A DNA stretch of 64,000 nucleotides from Streptomyces sp. STR69 (GTDB lineage Bacteria; Actinomycetota; Actinomycetes; Streptomycetales; Streptomycetaceae). The translations under genes were made by a program, and so were the position numbers. The first letter of the stretch is position 1. Each line of letters starts with the position of its first letter. Below, in pieces: positions 1 to 8,945 of the stretch. Location of the stretch: positions 481,253 to 545,252 of the forward strand of contig NZ_JALJRY010000001.1 of assembly GCF_024519455.1 (NCBI RefSeq), read 5' to 3'. The notes under the pieces are model-generated. The model did not search any database and was not told where the DNA came from. It saw only the letters and a program-made list of their open reading frames with translations.

Positions 1-282
1 CTTGCCGAGGTCCACGCCGACGACCCTGGCGGCCTGCTCCAGCGGTGGAGTGTCGTCGGCGACGATGATGCCGAGTTCCTCGTACGACGAGTCGAAGGTG
101 GTCATCACCTCGGCCGTCGCGATAAGGGTCTTCGACGGGACGCAGTCGGTCAGCACCGACGCCCCGCCCAGACCGTCGCAGTCGACGACGGTCACCTCCG
201 CGCCGAGCTGCGCTGCCACCAGCGCCGCTTCATAGCCGCCGGGTCCGCCACCGATGATCACGATCCGAGTCACGTATCCCAT
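1..282 (-). CDS. NAD(P)H-quinone dehydrogenase, LpdA-like (5' part, partial)
   Basis: Only the first 94 codons are present; the gene runs off the left edge. It starts at the ATG complementary to 280-282. The N-terminus is a dinucleotide-binding beta-alpha-beta fold with GGGPGG at residues 11-16, typical of flavoprotein disulfide reductases. At the redox-active site the usual Cys-x4-Cys is GGASVLTDCVPSK: the first cysteine is Ser42 and only Cys47 remains. This substitution is known for mycobacterial LpdA (Rv3303c), which reduces quinones and lacks lipoamide dehydrogenase activity, so the same activity is inferred here. The fold is clear; the exact substrate cannot be judged from a fragment. 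Confidence 0.8.
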   Translation of the reverse strand, partial: MGYVTRIVIIGGGPGGYEAALVAAQLGAEVTVVDCDGLGGASVLTDCVPSKTLIATAEVMTTFDSSYEELGIIVADDTPPLEQAARVVGVDLGK

Positions 283-626
283 TGTCCCGCACGCTTCAAG
301 GTGCTTCCGCCCGGGTGCGGGCGCGGTGGGTGGTTCGCCGGTTCGTCATGGTGGGTCGGTGCCGCGTCGGGGGGGGTCCGTCCTCGGAACGGCGCGGAAT
401 CGGTGTCTCAAGAATGTGGCGGTGTTGACGCGCCAACCACTGCGGGCGGACACCCCCCGACACGTCACCTTCTCGCCGTACGCGGGTGGCGGGCCGGCCA
501 TGTGGTGCGCCGCGGTTCCGGATCCCGGGTCCCGGGTCCGCGGCGGGGGCGAACCGGTACCTGGGTGGCCCCGAGTACCCCCGGTTACGGGAGTGGCGGG
601 TGTGTCCGCTGCCGTACTCTCGGAAC
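283..626. other. Divergent intergenic region with leaderless promoter
   Basis: This 344-base gap lies between the divergent flavoprotein and gamma-glutamylcyclotransferase genes. It contains a probable -10 box TACTCT at 615-620, six bases before the ATG at 627, which would give a leaderless transcript. A GC-rich imperfect palindrome with repeated CCCGGG lies near 521-545. No convincing small gene was seen. Confidence 0.4.
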
Positions 627-1064
627 ATGTCGCTCTACGCCGCGTACGCCGGCAATCTCGACGCGCGGCTGATGACCCGCCGCGCCCCGCACTCACCGTT
701 GCGCGCCACGGGCTGGCTGAACGGATGGCGGCTGACCTTCGGTGGTGAGCACATGGGCTGGGAGGGCGCGCTCGCGACGATCGTGGAGGCGCCGCGCTCC
801 CAGGTCTTCGTCGCGCTGTACGAGATCGCGCCGCCCGACGAGGACTCCATGGACCGGTGGGAGGGCGTCGGCCTCGACGTCTATCGGCGTATGCGGGTTC
901 GGGTGCACACTCTCGACGGGGAAGAACCCGCCTGGGTGTATGTCCTGAACGGGTACGAGGGGGGACTGCCGTCGGCTCGTTATCTTGGCGAGCTGGCCGA
1001 TGCCGCGGAGTCGGCGGGCGCGCCGCACGACTATGTGATGGAGCTGCGGAAGCGGCCCTGCTGA
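627..1064 (+). CDS. Gamma-glutamylcyclotransferase family protein
   Basis: A 145-residue protein of the GGCT/AIG2 fold, which releases 5-oxoproline from gamma-glutamyl amino acids or related amides. The N-terminus carries YAGN (residues 7-10), matching the family's substrate loop (YGSN-like), and a conserved acidic residue in the WEG motif, Glu79, is the probable catalytic base. The start at 627 is chosen because homology begins there and a TACTCT -10 box lies six bases upstream; an earlier in-frame start would add unrelated residues. It is transcribed alone, divergent from the LpdA-like gene. The physiological substrate is unknown. Confidence 0.75.
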   Translation: MSLYAAYAGNLDARLMTRRAPHSPLRATGWLNGWRLTFGGEHMGWEGALATIVEAPRSQVFVALYEIAPPDEDSMDRWEGVGLDVYRRMRVRVHTLDGEEPAWVYVLNGYEGGLPSARYLGELADAAESAGAPHDYVMELRKRPC

Positions 1065-1144
1065 GGGTTTCCCACACATAACGCCCGTCACAGGTCTCGT
1101 TGGAAACGACAAGACAACGATCGCAATCCCGTGAGCTCTGTCAT

Positions 1145-1156
1145 CTACGCGCGTAG
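1145..1156. promoter_or_regulatory. Putative nucleoside-regulon operator, purine nucleoside phosphorylase
   Basis: A perfect 12-bp palindrome, CTACGCGCGTAG, lies 13 bases upstream of a probable -10 box (TACCCT, 1169-1174) that is itself 7 bases from the GTG start at 1182. It would sit between the -10 and -35 positions. The same palindrome occurs at five other nucleoside-gene promoters in the window. The binding protein is not known from the sequence. Confidence 0.65.
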
Positions 1157-1181
1157 GCCCAGACCAGCTACCCTCAACCGC

Positions 1182-2006
1182 GTGAACGCATCTCTTCTTC
1201 CGGACGACATCCAGGGCGACCCCCACGCCGCCGCTGACGCCGCCGCCACGCTCCTGCGCGAACTGACGGGCGCCGAGACCCACGACGTCGCACTTGTGAT
1301 GGGCTCCGGCTGGGGGCCGGCCGTCGACGCCCTCGGCGTACCCGAGGCCGACTTCCCCGTCACCGAGCTGCCCGGTTTCCCGCCGCCGGCCGTCGAGGGG
1401 CACGGCGGCCGGGTCCGCTCGTACGCGATCGGTGACAAGCGCGCGCTGGTCTTCCTCGGCCGCACCCACTACTACGAGGGGCGCGGTGTCGCCGCCGTCG
1501 CGCACGGGGTCCGTACCGCCGTCGCCGCCGGCTGCAAGACCATCGTGCTGACCAACGGCTGCGGGGGGTTGCGGGAGGGCATGCGCCCGGGGCAGCCCGT
1601 TCTGATCAGTGACCACATCAACCTCACGGCCGCCTCCCCGATCATCGGCGCGAACTTCGTCGACCTGACGGACCTGTACTCGCCCCGGCTGCGGGCGCTC
1701 TGCAAGGAGATCGACCCCGGTCTGGAGGAGGGTGTCTACGCCCAGTTCCCCGGCCCGCACTACGAGACTCCCGCCGAGATCCGCATGGCCCGGGTGATCG
1801 GCGCGGACCTGGTGGGCATGTCGACGGTGCTCGAAGCCATCGCGGCGCGTGAGGCGGGAGCGGAGGTACTGGGTATCTCCCTGGTGACGAACCTCGCCGC
1901 GGGGATGACGGGAGAACCCCTGAACCATGAAGAGGTGCTGCAGGCTGGGCGGGACAGCGCCACGCAGATGGGGTCGCTGTTGGCCCAGGTGCTCGGTCGG
2001 CTGTAG
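1182..2006 (+). CDS. Purine-nucleoside phosphorylase (trimeric type)
   Basis: A 274-residue enzyme that cleaves purine (deoxy)ribonucleosides with phosphate to the base and (deoxy)ribose-1-phosphate. Family signatures include the phosphate loop GSGWG (41-45), [33 protein letters not shown] and VGMSTVLEA, with the base-binding Asn in LVTNLAAG. The GTG at 1182 is chosen because it follows a TACCCT -10 by seven bases, implying a leaderless mRNA; an upstream in-frame ATG-like start would lie across the operator. The next gene, a phosphosugar mutase 60 bases downstream, probably handles the sugar-1-phosphate product. The CTACGCGCGTAG palindrome in the promoter suggests repression in the absence of nucleosides. 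Confidence 0.93.
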   Translation: MNASLLPDDIQGDPHAAADAAATLLRELTGAETHDVALVMGSGWGPAVDALGVPEADFPVTELPGFPPPAVEGHGGRVRSYAIGDKRALVFLGRTHYYEGRGVAAVAHGVRTAVAAGCKTIVLTNGCGGLREGMRPGQPVLISDHINLTAASPIIGANFVDLTDLYSPRLRALCKEIDPGLEEGVYAQFPGPHYETPAEIRMARVIGADLVGMSTVLEAIAAREAGAEVLGISLVTNLAAGMTGEPLNHEEVLQAGRDSATQMGSLLAQVLGRL

Positions 2007-2066
2007 GCGCCGTCCCTGATCGGCCGAGAAGCTGACGTACACCACACCACGAGAGGTTGACCTGAC

Positions 2067-3710
2067 GTGCACGACGACGATCTCATCGCGCGGGCCAAGA
2101 CCTGGCTCGCCGAGGACCCCGACGCGGACACCCGCGAGGAGCTGGGGAAGCTCATCGACGCCGGGGACGTCACGGAACTCGCGGAGCGCTTCAGCGGCAC
2201 CCTCCAGTTCGGCACCGCCGGCCTCCGCGGCGAACTCGGTGCCGGGCCCATGCGGATGAACCGCGCCGTCGTCATCCGTGCCGCCGCCGGACTCGCCGCG
2301 TACCTCAAGCACAACGGCCACACCGACGGAGTCGTCGTCATCGGCTACGACGCCCGGCACAAGTCCGCGGACTTCGCCCGCGACACCGCCGCCGTGATGA
2401 CCGGCGCGGGACTCCGGGCGGCCGTACTGCCCCGCCCGCTCCCCACCCCCGTACTCGCCTTCGCCATAAGGCACTTGGGCGCGATCGCGGGCGTGGAGGT
2501 CACCGCCAGCCACAACCCGCCCCGGGACAACGGCTACAAGGTCTACCTCGGCGACGGCTCCCAGATCGTGCCCCCGGCCGACGCGGAGATCGCCGCCGAG
2601 ATCGACGCGATCCACTCGCTGCACGACGTACCCCGGCCCGGCGACGGCTGGGAAACGCTCGACGACGGCGTCCTGGACGCCTACCTCGCCCGCACCGACG
2701 CCGTCCTCTCCCCCGGCTCCCCGCGCACCGCCCGGACCGTCTACACGGCGATGCACGGCGTCGGCAAGGACGTCCTGCTGGCCGCGTTCGCCCGGGCCGG
2801 GTTCCCCGAACCCGTGCTCGTCGCCGAACAGGCCGAGCCCGACCCGGACTTCCCGACCGTCGCGTTCCCCAACCCGGAGGAGCCGGGCGCGATGGACCTC
2901 GCCTTCGCCCGGGCCCGGGCCACGGACCCCGACCTGATCATCGCCAACGACCCGGACGCCGACCGCTGCGCCGCGGCCGTGAAAGACCGTACGCAGAACG
3001 GCGATTGGCGCATGCTCCGCGGCGACGAGGTCGGCTCCCTGCTCGCCGCGCACCTCGTGCGGCGCGGCGTCCAGGGCACCTTCGCCGAGTCGATCGTCTC
3101 CTCGTCCCTCCTCGGCCGTATCGCCGAGAAGGCGGGCCTGCCCTACGAGGAGACCCTCACCGGCTTCAAGTGGATCGCCCGGGTGGAGGGGCTTCGCTAC
3201 GGCTATGAGGAAGCCCTCGGCTACTGCGTGGACCCGGACGGTGTGCGCGACAAGGACGGCATCACCGCCGCCCTGCTCATCACCGAGCTGGCGTCCGAGC
3301 TGAAGGAGGAGGGCCGCGATCTGCTCGACCTCCTCGACGATCTCGCCGTGACGCACGGTCTGCACGCCACCGACCAACTCTCCGTGCGCGTCGAGGACTT
3401 GACCGTCATCGCGGATGCCATGCGGCGACTGCGCGAGCAGCCGCCGACCGAGCTGGCCGGGCTGGCCGTCACCAGGGCCGAGGACCTGACCGAGGGCACG
3501 GACCTGCTCCCGCCCACGGACGGGCTGCGCTACACGCTCGGCGGGGCCCGCGTCATCGTCCGGCCCAGCGGCACCGAGCCCAAACTGAAGTGCTACCTGG
3601 AGGTCGTGGTTCCCGTGGCCGCGCACGCCGACCTCCCGGCGGCCCGCGCGCGGGCGGCCGAGACCCTCGCCACGATCAAGCGGGACCTGTCGGCGGCGGC
3701 CGGTATCTGA
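2067..3710 (+). CDS. Phospho-sugar mutase (PGM2/PMM family), possible phosphopentomutase
   Basis: A 547-residue alpha-D-phosphohexomutase superfamily enzyme. Visible signatures are the phosphoserine loop TASHNP (146-151, Ser148), the metal-binding loop DPDADR, the sugar-specificity segment YEEALGY and the C-terminal phosphate-binding motif RPSGTEPK. The GTG start at 2067 follows the ribosome-binding sequence GAGAGG at 2051. Length and motif spacing match the PGM2-like branch, whose human member acts mainly as a phosphopentomutase. Sixty bases after the purine nucleoside phosphorylase, the likely job is to convert (deoxy)ribose-1-phosphate to the 5-phosphate. Automatic annotation would probably say phosphomannomutase; the pentose role is inference from context. 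No operator of its own is seen, so co-transcription with the phosphorylase is likely. Confidence 0.85.
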   Translation: MHDDDLIARAKTWLAEDPDADTREELGKLIDAGDVTELAERFSGTLQFGTAGLRGELGAGPMRMNRAVVIRAAAGLAAYLKHNGHTDGVVVIGYDARHKSADFARDTAAVMTGAGLRAAVLPRPLPTPVLAFAIRHLGAIAGVEVTASHNPPRDNGYKVYLGDGSQIVPPADAEIAAEIDAIHSLHDVPRPGDGWETLDDGVLDAYLARTDAVLSPGSPRTARTVYTAMHGVGKDVLLAAFARAGFPEPVLVAEQAEPDPDFPTVAFPNPEEPGAMDLAFARARATDPDLIIANDPDADRCAAAVKDRTQNGDWRMLRGDEVGSLLAAHLVRRGVQGTFAESIVSSSLLGRIAEKAGLPYEETLTGFKWIARVEGLRYGYEEALGYCVDPDGVRDKDGITAALLITELASELKEEGRDLLDLLDDLAVTHGLHATDQLSVRVEDLTVIADAMRRLREQPPTELAGLAVTRAEDLTEGTDLLPPTDGLRYTLGGARVIVRPSGTEPKLKCYLEVVVPVAAHADLPAARARAAETLATIKRDLSAAAGI

Positions 3711-3776
3711 GCGGTCCATCGCCCCTTCACGGGGTTCAGTCCCGCACGGGGAAAGCGCTCACTCCACGCACAGCGG

Positions 3777-5426
3777 TCAGGACAGCCACCGGGTGACGAG
3801 CAACGCGATCCAGGCGATACCGAGGGCTGCGGCGAACGGCCACAGCGGGCGCCCGCGCTCCTTCTCGCCGCTCTCGCCCGTGGGGCGCAGGGCGGGGTCG
3901 GCGATCATCGCGGAGAGTTCGGCGGCGAGGGCGTCGTAGGGGTGGGTCAGGCCGCGTGCGCGTTGCAGCCGGGGCCAGCGGGGGGCGGCGACATCCCAGG
4001 AATCGCCGCCACGCCACCGGAGCTTCAGCTCGAAGGACTCCCTGCGGGCCGAGCGGAGATCGTCCCAGGGGATGTGACGCGGCCGGCGCAGACCGTTGAG
4101 CCAGATGCCGGTGCGGTCGGCGGTGATGCGCCAGCGCAGTTTCACGGGGACCCGGAGTGCGCCCATCAGACCGACGAGGAGCAACAGGCTCCGGTGCCAG
4201 AGGCTGTTGTCGATCCCGACCAGGAAGAACCACACGGACCACTGCACCAACAGGAAGGTCGCCAGCCAGTCCACCGGCCCGGCCCGCCAGCGCCGTACCG
4301 GCGCGGGCGTCGCCGTCCGCGCGGCCTCGACCAGTTGCTCGTGCTCCGCGTCGGCCCGCGCCGCCCGGACCGCCGCGCGCTTCTCCCGGGCGAGCCGCCA
4401 CCGCACACCGTGCTCCGACAGCGGCCGTACGGGCCCCGTCGACCACTCGGTCACCGGCGGCTCGCCCGGCTTCGGGGCGGCGCTGACGAGCAGGATCTCG
4501 GCACCGTCGTAGGGCGTGCCGTAGAGGACGGCCTCGCACAGGGGGCCGCGATCGTCGCTCGCGGCCCCGTCGAGGAGTTCCTCGTCCTCGTCGTCCTCGT
4601 CGTCCGCGTCCTCCGCGTTGTCGTCGCGCAGTTCCGTCACGGCGACCGTGAACAACGGCCGGAGCGCCGCCGTGTCGTCCGCCGCGAAAACCACGGCGTC
4701 CTCGTGATCGTCCTTGCGGACCAGGACGCGCAGCACCGGCGCGGGTGCCCTGCGCAGCGTGACGGCCCGCCGTCGGCCGAGGACTCCGGAGAGCAGCACG
4801 GTGAGCGCCAGTCCGGTCAGGAACAGGCCTGCCCCAGCCGCTCCTTGGCGGTTCTCCGCCCCGCGCCACAGACCGGAGGTGGAGAGCAGCACGATCCCGG
4901 GTACGGCCACGACGGCACCGAATCCGACGAGGAGCCGACCCCGCCGCACCGGTGCGTCCGCGCCCGGCAGCACCGCCGTGACCCCGTCGGCCGCCGCCAA
5001 GGCGCTCTTCCGCTGCCGGGCACGCGCGCGTGCCCGCAACTCGACGGCCGTCACAGAGGCGACGAGCAGCAGTGCGGCGCACACCGGCGCCGGCCACGGC
5101 ACCCCGCTCACCCCGACCGCCAGTACCACGACCACGACCGGGACGGAAAACCGTACGACCTCGGGCCGCCACAGCCCCCAGACGACCTGCAGCGGCAGCA
5201 GCGCGATCAGATACGGGGGCAGGTCCGTCAGAGTCAGCAGGCAGAAGGCGACGATCAGGGCGAACATCGCCGCCTGCTCGACCAGCCACATCCGCGGCCG
5301 GACCGGCACCCACCACGGCACCTCCGCCCGGGCCCACGCCCGCGTCCGCTCCTCGTCCCAGGCGACGCAGCCGTCGGGTATCACGGACGGGGGCAGCGGC
5401 AGTGGTTCCCGAAGGTACGTGTTCAT
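3777..5426 (-). CDS. Multi-pass membrane protein with bacterial PH-like domain
   Basis: A 549-residue membrane protein starting at the ATG complementary to 5424-5426. About six or seven hydrophobic spans can be seen: a pair near residues 45-90, one around 100-130, two around 165-215, a pair near 390-425 and one at the C-terminus. A soluble region of roughly 220-380 holds an acidic run of Asp and Glu (around 275-285). After the fifth span a segment with a WRITADRTGIWLNG strand and a following WDDLRS turn resembles bacterial PH domains. A smaller PH-like protein lies just upstream on the same strand, so the two may act together. Function is unknown. Confidence 0.75.
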   Translation of the reverse strand: MNTYLREPLPLPPSVIPDGCVAWDEERTRAWARAEVPWWVPVRPRMWLVEQAAMFALIVAFCLLTLTDLPPYLIALLPLQVVWGLWRPEVVRFSVPVVVVVLAVGVSGVPWPAPVCAALLLVASVTAVELRARARARQRKSALAAADGVTAVLPGADAPVRRGRLLVGFGAVVAVPGIVLLSTSGLWRGAENRQGAAGAGLFLTGLALTVLLSGVLGRRRAVTLRRAPAPVLRVLVRKDDHEDAVVFAADDTAALRPLFTVAVTELRDDNAEDADDEDDEDEELLDGAASDDRGPLCEAVLYGTPYDGAEILLVSAAPKPGEPPVTEWSTGPVRPLSEHGVRWRLAREKRAAVRAARADAEHEQLVEAARTATPAPVRRWRAGPVDWLATFLLVQWSVWFFLVGIDNSLWHRSLLLLVGLMGALRVPVKLRWRITADRTGIWLNGLRRPRHIPWDDLRSARRESFELKLRWRGGDSWDVAAPRWPRLQRARGLTHPYDALAAELSAMIADPALRPTGESGEKERGRPLWPFAAALGIAWIALLVTRWLS

Positions 5427-5594
5427 GGCGTCCCAGAGACTCGGACCACGGGCGTGGTCGGCGTGGCTCGGCTTCGCCTCCGGGTGGGGGACCGCCGTCG
5501 CGGCCGAGTTCGGGTCGAATGATGACCCGGAAAACTGTGAACGCGGGCGGGTGCCGGTCCGGTCAACCGGTCACCGGCAGCAGCACGGCTCCGG

Positions 5595-6329
5595 TCAGCC
5601 CGTCGCCAGCAGGATCGCCAGGACCACGGCACCGGCTAGCGCCGGGGCGATCACCTCGTACGCCCAGCGCACCGTGACCTCGCCCTGCGACGACTCCGCC
5701 TGCTCCCGGTTCTCCAGCAGTTCTCTCAGGTCGCTCATGATCTGGTCGGACTCCGCCCGCGTGGGCTCGCCGGCCCCGGAGCCTCCCCCCAGGCCCCCGC
5801 CCAGGCCCCCGCCGAGTCCCCCGAACCCGCCGCCGAACCCGCCGCCGAGGCCCCCGGCCCTGCCGCCCCGGCCGGCCCGCCCGCCGCCGGCCGCCTCCGC
5901 CGCGGACCGTGCCTCGCGCCGCGCCGCCCGCTTGCGGCCGCGCAGCGAGACCGGGATCGCCCACAGCTGGAACTTGGTGCCGGACTTGGCGACGACCTCG
6001 TTCGAGAGCCCGGACCGCAGCGCGGCCACCTCGCCCCACGGCACCACGATCAGCCGGAAGGGGTTGCGCACGCGCAGCCGGTCCTCGTTGGCGTACACCG
6101 CCGGGCGGAAGGTGAAGGCCACCACCAGCGGCACCACGAGAATCAGCCCCGCGAGCGCCAGCCACGGGGTGCGGCCGTGCCCGCGCACAAGGGCGTCGAT
6201 GCCGAGCCACAGTCCGATGCCGAGCAGCAGTACACCGCCGATGATGCCCATGGGCGACCGGTAGATACGGTCCCTGGACACGGGTACCGGGGGCTGCGGC
6301 GCGGAGGGCTCGTGGTGCGGGGTCGTCAT
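5595..6329 (-). CDS. PH domain-containing membrane protein
   Basis: A 244-residue protein with two adjacent hydrophobic spans (about 27-70) followed by a bacterial PH-like domain (YANEDRLRVRNPFRLI onward, about 78-130), as in the bPH6 family. Residues about 150-190 are a glycine-rich low-complexity stretch of GGF and GGL repeats, and a final hydrophobic span lies at the C-terminus. The ATG at 6329 follows a possible -10 CACAAT by seven bases, again suggesting leaderless translation. It lies upstream of the larger PH-like membrane protein, with a 168-base gap. The family has no established enzymatic role; a membrane-organising role is only a guess. Confidence 0.75.
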   Translation of the reverse strand: MTTPHHEPSAPQPPVPVSRDRIYRSPMGIIGGVLLLGIGLWLGIDALVRGHGRTPWLALAGLILVVPLVVAFTFRPAVYANEDRLRVRNPFRLIVVPWGEVAALRSGLSNEVVAKSGTKFQLWAIPVSLRGRKRAARREARSAAEAAGGGRAGRGGRAGGLGGGFGGGFGGLGGGLGGGLGGGSGAGEPTRAESDQIMSDLRELLENREQAESSQGEVTVRWAYEVIAPALAGAVVLAILLATG

Positions 6330-6384
6330 GGTGCCGATTGTGCCTCAGGGGTTCGCCCAGTCGCCGTTGGGGACCCGTTGCGTT

Positions 6385-6466
6385 CGCGACTGCGGGTGCG
6401 TGGTGGCTGGTCGCGCCCACGCGGCGGAGCCGCACATGAATACAGCCCCGCGCCCCTTTGGGGCGC
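6385..6466 (+). repeat. Dispersed intergenic repeat, copy A
   Basis: This intergenic segment shares a 14-base core, GTGGCTGGTCGCGC (6403-6416), a preceding GGGTGCG and a following CCCCGCGCC with a second copy near 9840-9905 in the opposite orientation. It contains two hairpins: GCGGC-GGA-GCCGC at 6421-6433 and GCGCCCC-TTT-GGGGCGC at 6450-6466. The second may act as a terminator just before the deoC promoter. Repeats of this kind are common between Streptomyces genes. Confidence 0.6.
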
Positions 6467-6490
6467 TTATCTGTCCGGGGTGTACAGCCG

Positions 6491-6502
6491 CTACGCGCGT
6501 AG
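6491..6502. promoter_or_regulatory. Putative nucleoside-regulon operator, deoC
   Basis: Perfect CTACGCGCGTAG palindrome ending one base before a probable -10 box TATGCT (6504-6509). The GTG at 6516 follows the -10 by six bases. A bound repressor here would cover the -10/-35 spacer. Confidence 0.65.
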
Positions 6503-6515
6503 ATATGCTCGTCTG

Positions 6516-7508
6516 GTGACCATGCCCACCACTGCACCTTCCCCCACTGCCAAAAGCGTGGGAGGGACCCCCACACACGCACTCGGCGAGGTAACGGCTT
6601 CCGACAGCACGCTGCGCCGTTTCCTCCACGGGCTGCCCGGCGTCGACGCGGTCGGCCTGGAGGCGCGCGCCGCCTCGCTCGGGACCCGTTCCATCAAGAC
6701 CACCGCGAAGGCGTACGCCATCGACCTCGCCATCTCGATGGTCGACCTGACGACGCTGGAAGGCGCGGACACCCCCGGCAAGGTCCGGGCGCTCGGCGCC
6801 AAGGCGGTCCGCCCCGACCCGACCGACCGGACGAGCCCCTCGACCGCGGCCGTCTGTGTCTATCCCGACATGGTGGCCGTCGCCAAGGAGGCCGTCGCCG
6901 GTTCCTCCGTGAAGGTCGCCTCCGTCGCCACCGCGTTCCCGGCCGGCCGTGCCGCGCTCGCCGTGAAGCTGGCCGACGTGCGCGACGCGGTCGCCGCGGG
7001 CGCCGACGAGATCGACATGGTCATCGACCGCGGGGCGTTCCTCGCGGGCCACTACATGAAGGTGTACGACGAGATCGTCGCCGTGAAGGAGGCCTCGGGC
7101 GCCGCCCGTCTGAAGGTCATCTTCGAGACCGGCGAGCTGTCGACGTACGACAACATCCGCCGCGCGAGCTGGCTCGGCATGCTGGCCGGCGCGGACTTCA
7201 TCAAGACGTCGACGGGCAAGGTCGCCGTCAACGCGACGCCCGCGAACACCCTGTTGATGCTGGAGGCGGTGCGCGACTTCCGTGCCCAGACCGGCATCCA
7301 GGTCGGGGTGAAGCCCGCGGGCGGTATCCGTACCTCCAAGGACGCGGTCAAGTTCCTGGTCATCGTCAACGAGACGGCGGGCGAGGACTGGCTCGACAAC
7401 CACTGGTTCCGCTTCGGCGCGTCCTCGCTCCTGAACGACCTGCTGATGCAGCGTCAGAAGCTGGCCACCGGCCGCTACTCCGGCCCCGACTACGTGACGG
7501 TGGACTGA
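6516..7508 (+). CDS. deoC: Deoxyribose-phosphate aldolase
   Basis: Class I aldolase that splits 2-deoxyribose-5-phosphate into glyceraldehyde-3-phosphate and acetaldehyde. The Schiff-base lysine lies in the IKTSTGK motif (about residue 230), with a conserved EIDMVID segment earlier and GVKPAGGIRT near the C-terminus. At 330 residues it is longer than the E. coli enzyme (259) and has the N-terminal extension usual in actinobacteria. Two in-frame starts are possible: GTG 6516, six bases after a TATGCT -10 and thus leaderless, or ATG 6522. Aldehyde dehydrogenase follows after three bases, so the acetaldehyde product is probably oxidised by the next enzyme in the same operon. Confidence 0.95.
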   Translation: MTMPTTAPSPTAKSVGGTPTHALGEVTASDSTLRRFLHGLPGVDAVGLEARAASLGTRSIKTTAKAYAIDLAISMVDLTTLEGADTPGKVRALGAKAVRPDPTDRTSPSTAAVCVYPDMVAVAKEAVAGSSVKVASVATAFPAGRAALAVKLADVRDAVAAGADEIDMVIDRGAFLAGHYMKVYDEIVAVKEASGAARLKVIFETGELSTYDNIRRASWLGMLAGADFIKTSTGKVAVNATPANTLLMLEAVRDFRAQTGIQVGVKPAGGIRTSKDAVKFLVIVNETAGEDWLDNHWFRFGASSLLNDLLMQRQKLATGRYSGPDYVTVD

Positions 7509-7511
7509 CCC

Positions 7512-8945
7512 ATGACCGTTTTCGAATACGCACCGGCGCCCGAATCCCGCTCCGTTGTCGACATCGCGCCCTCCTACGGCCTGTTCATCGACGGCGAGTT
7601 CACCGAGGCGGCCGACGGCAAGGTCTTCAAGACCGTGTCCCCGTCCACCGAAGAGGTCCTCTCCGAGATCGCCCAGGCGGGCGAGGCGGACGTCGACCGC
7701 GCGGTGCGGGCCGCCCGCAAGGCCTTCGAGAAGTGGTCGGCACTGCCCGGCTCCGAGCGCGCCAAGTACCTGTTCCGTATCGCCCGGATCATCCAGGAGC
7801 GCAGCCGCGAACTGGCCGTCCTGGAAACCCTGGACAACGGCAAGCCCATCAAGGAGACGAGGGACGCCGACCTCCCCCTGGTCGCCGCGCACTTCTTCTA
7901 CTACGCGGGCTGGGCCGACAAGCTGGACCACGCGGGCTTCGGTGCGAACCCGCGGCCCCTCGGTGTCGCGGGCCAGGTCATCCCCTGGAACTTCCCCCTC
8001 CTGATGCTGGCATGGAAGATCGCCCCGGCCCTCGCGACCGGCAACACGGTGGTGTTGAAACCGGCGGAGACGACCCCTCTGTCCGCCCTCTTCTTCGCGG
8101 ACATCTGCCGCCAGGCGGGCCTCCCCAAGGGTGTCGTCAACATCCTTCCGGGATACGGCGATTCGGGCGCCGCGCTGGTCGCGCACCCGGACGTCGACAA
8201 GGTCGCGTTCACCGGTTCCACGGCGGTCGGCAAGGCCATCGCCCGCCAGGTGGCCGGCACGACCAAGAAGGTCACCCTCGAACTCGGCGGCAAGGGCGCG
8301 AACATCGTCTTCGACGACGCCCCCATCGACCAGGCCGTGGAGGGGATCGTCACGGGGATCTTCTTCAACCAGGGCCAGGTCTGCTGCGCGGGCAGCCGCC
8401 TGCTCGTCCAGGAGTCCATCCAGGACGAGCTGTTGGACTCCCTGAAGCGGCGCCTCTCCACCCTCCGCCTCGGCGACCCGCTCGACAAGAACACCGACAT
8501 CGGCGCGATCAACTCCGCCGAGCAGCTCGCGCGGATCACCACCCTCGTGGAACAGGGCGAGGCGGAGGGCGCCGAGCGCTGGTCCCCGTCCTGCGAACTC
8601 CCGTCCTCCGGCTACTGGTTCGCCCCGACGCTCTTCACGAACGTCACCCAGGCGCACACCATCGCCCGCGACGAGATCTTCGGCCCGGTGCTGTCCGTAC
8701 TGACCTTCCGCACCCCCGAGGAGGCGGTCGCGAAGGCCAACAACAGCCAGTACGGCCTGTCGGCAGGCATCTGGACGGAGAAGGGCTCCCGCATCCTCGC
8801 GGTCGCGAGCAAGCTGCGCGCGGGCGTCATCTGGTCCAACACGTTCAACAAGTTCGACCCGGCCTCGCCGTTCGGCGGCTACAAGGAGTCGGGCTTCGGC
8901 CGCGAGGGCGGTCGCCACGGCCTGGAGGCATACCTCGATGTCTGA
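7512..8945 (+). CDS. Aldehyde dehydrogenase (catalytic)
   Basis: A 477-residue NAD(P)-dependent aldehyde dehydrogenase with the usual full length. The glutamate motif LELGGKGAN and the nucleophile motif FFNQGQVCCAGSR are intact, with the catalytic cysteine at about 291. The N-terminal domain carries the expected WNFP segment (PWNFPLLML) and the C-terminus the FGGYKESGFGRE signature. It lies three bases after deoC and overlaps the next gene by eight bases, so the three are translationally linked. In this setting it probably turns acetaldehyde from deoxyribose breakdown into acetate; a different aldehyde cannot be excluded. Confidence 0.9.
   Translation: MTVFEYAPAPESRSVVDIAPSYGLFIDGEFTEAADGKVFKTVSPSTEEVLSEIAQAGEADVDRAVRAARKAFEKWSALPGSERAKYLFRIARIIQERSRELAVLETLDNGKPIKETRDADLPLVAAHFFYYAGWADKLDHAGFGANPRPLGVAGQVIPWNFPLLMLAWKIAPALATGNTVVLKPAETTPLSALFFADICRQAGLPKGVVNILPGYGDSGAALVAHPDVDKVAFTGSTAVGKAIARQVAGTTKKVTLELGGKGANIVFDDAPIDQAVEGIVTGIFFNQGQVCCAGSRLLVQESIQDELLDSLKRRLSTLRLGDPLDKNTDIGAINSAEQLARITTLVEQGEAEGAERWSPSCELPSSGYWFAPTLFTNVTQAHTIARDEIFGPVLSVLTFRTPEEAVAKANNSQYGLSAGIWTEKGSRILAVASKLRAGVIWSNTFNKFDPASPFGGYKESGFGREGGRHGLEAYLDV

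Noticed and set aside
693..3719. A 1008-codon open frame antisense to the phosphorylase and mutase genes
   Set aside because: Its composition is Gly/Arg/Val-rich and repetitive, typical of antisense frames in high-GC DNA; the opposite strand has genuine families.
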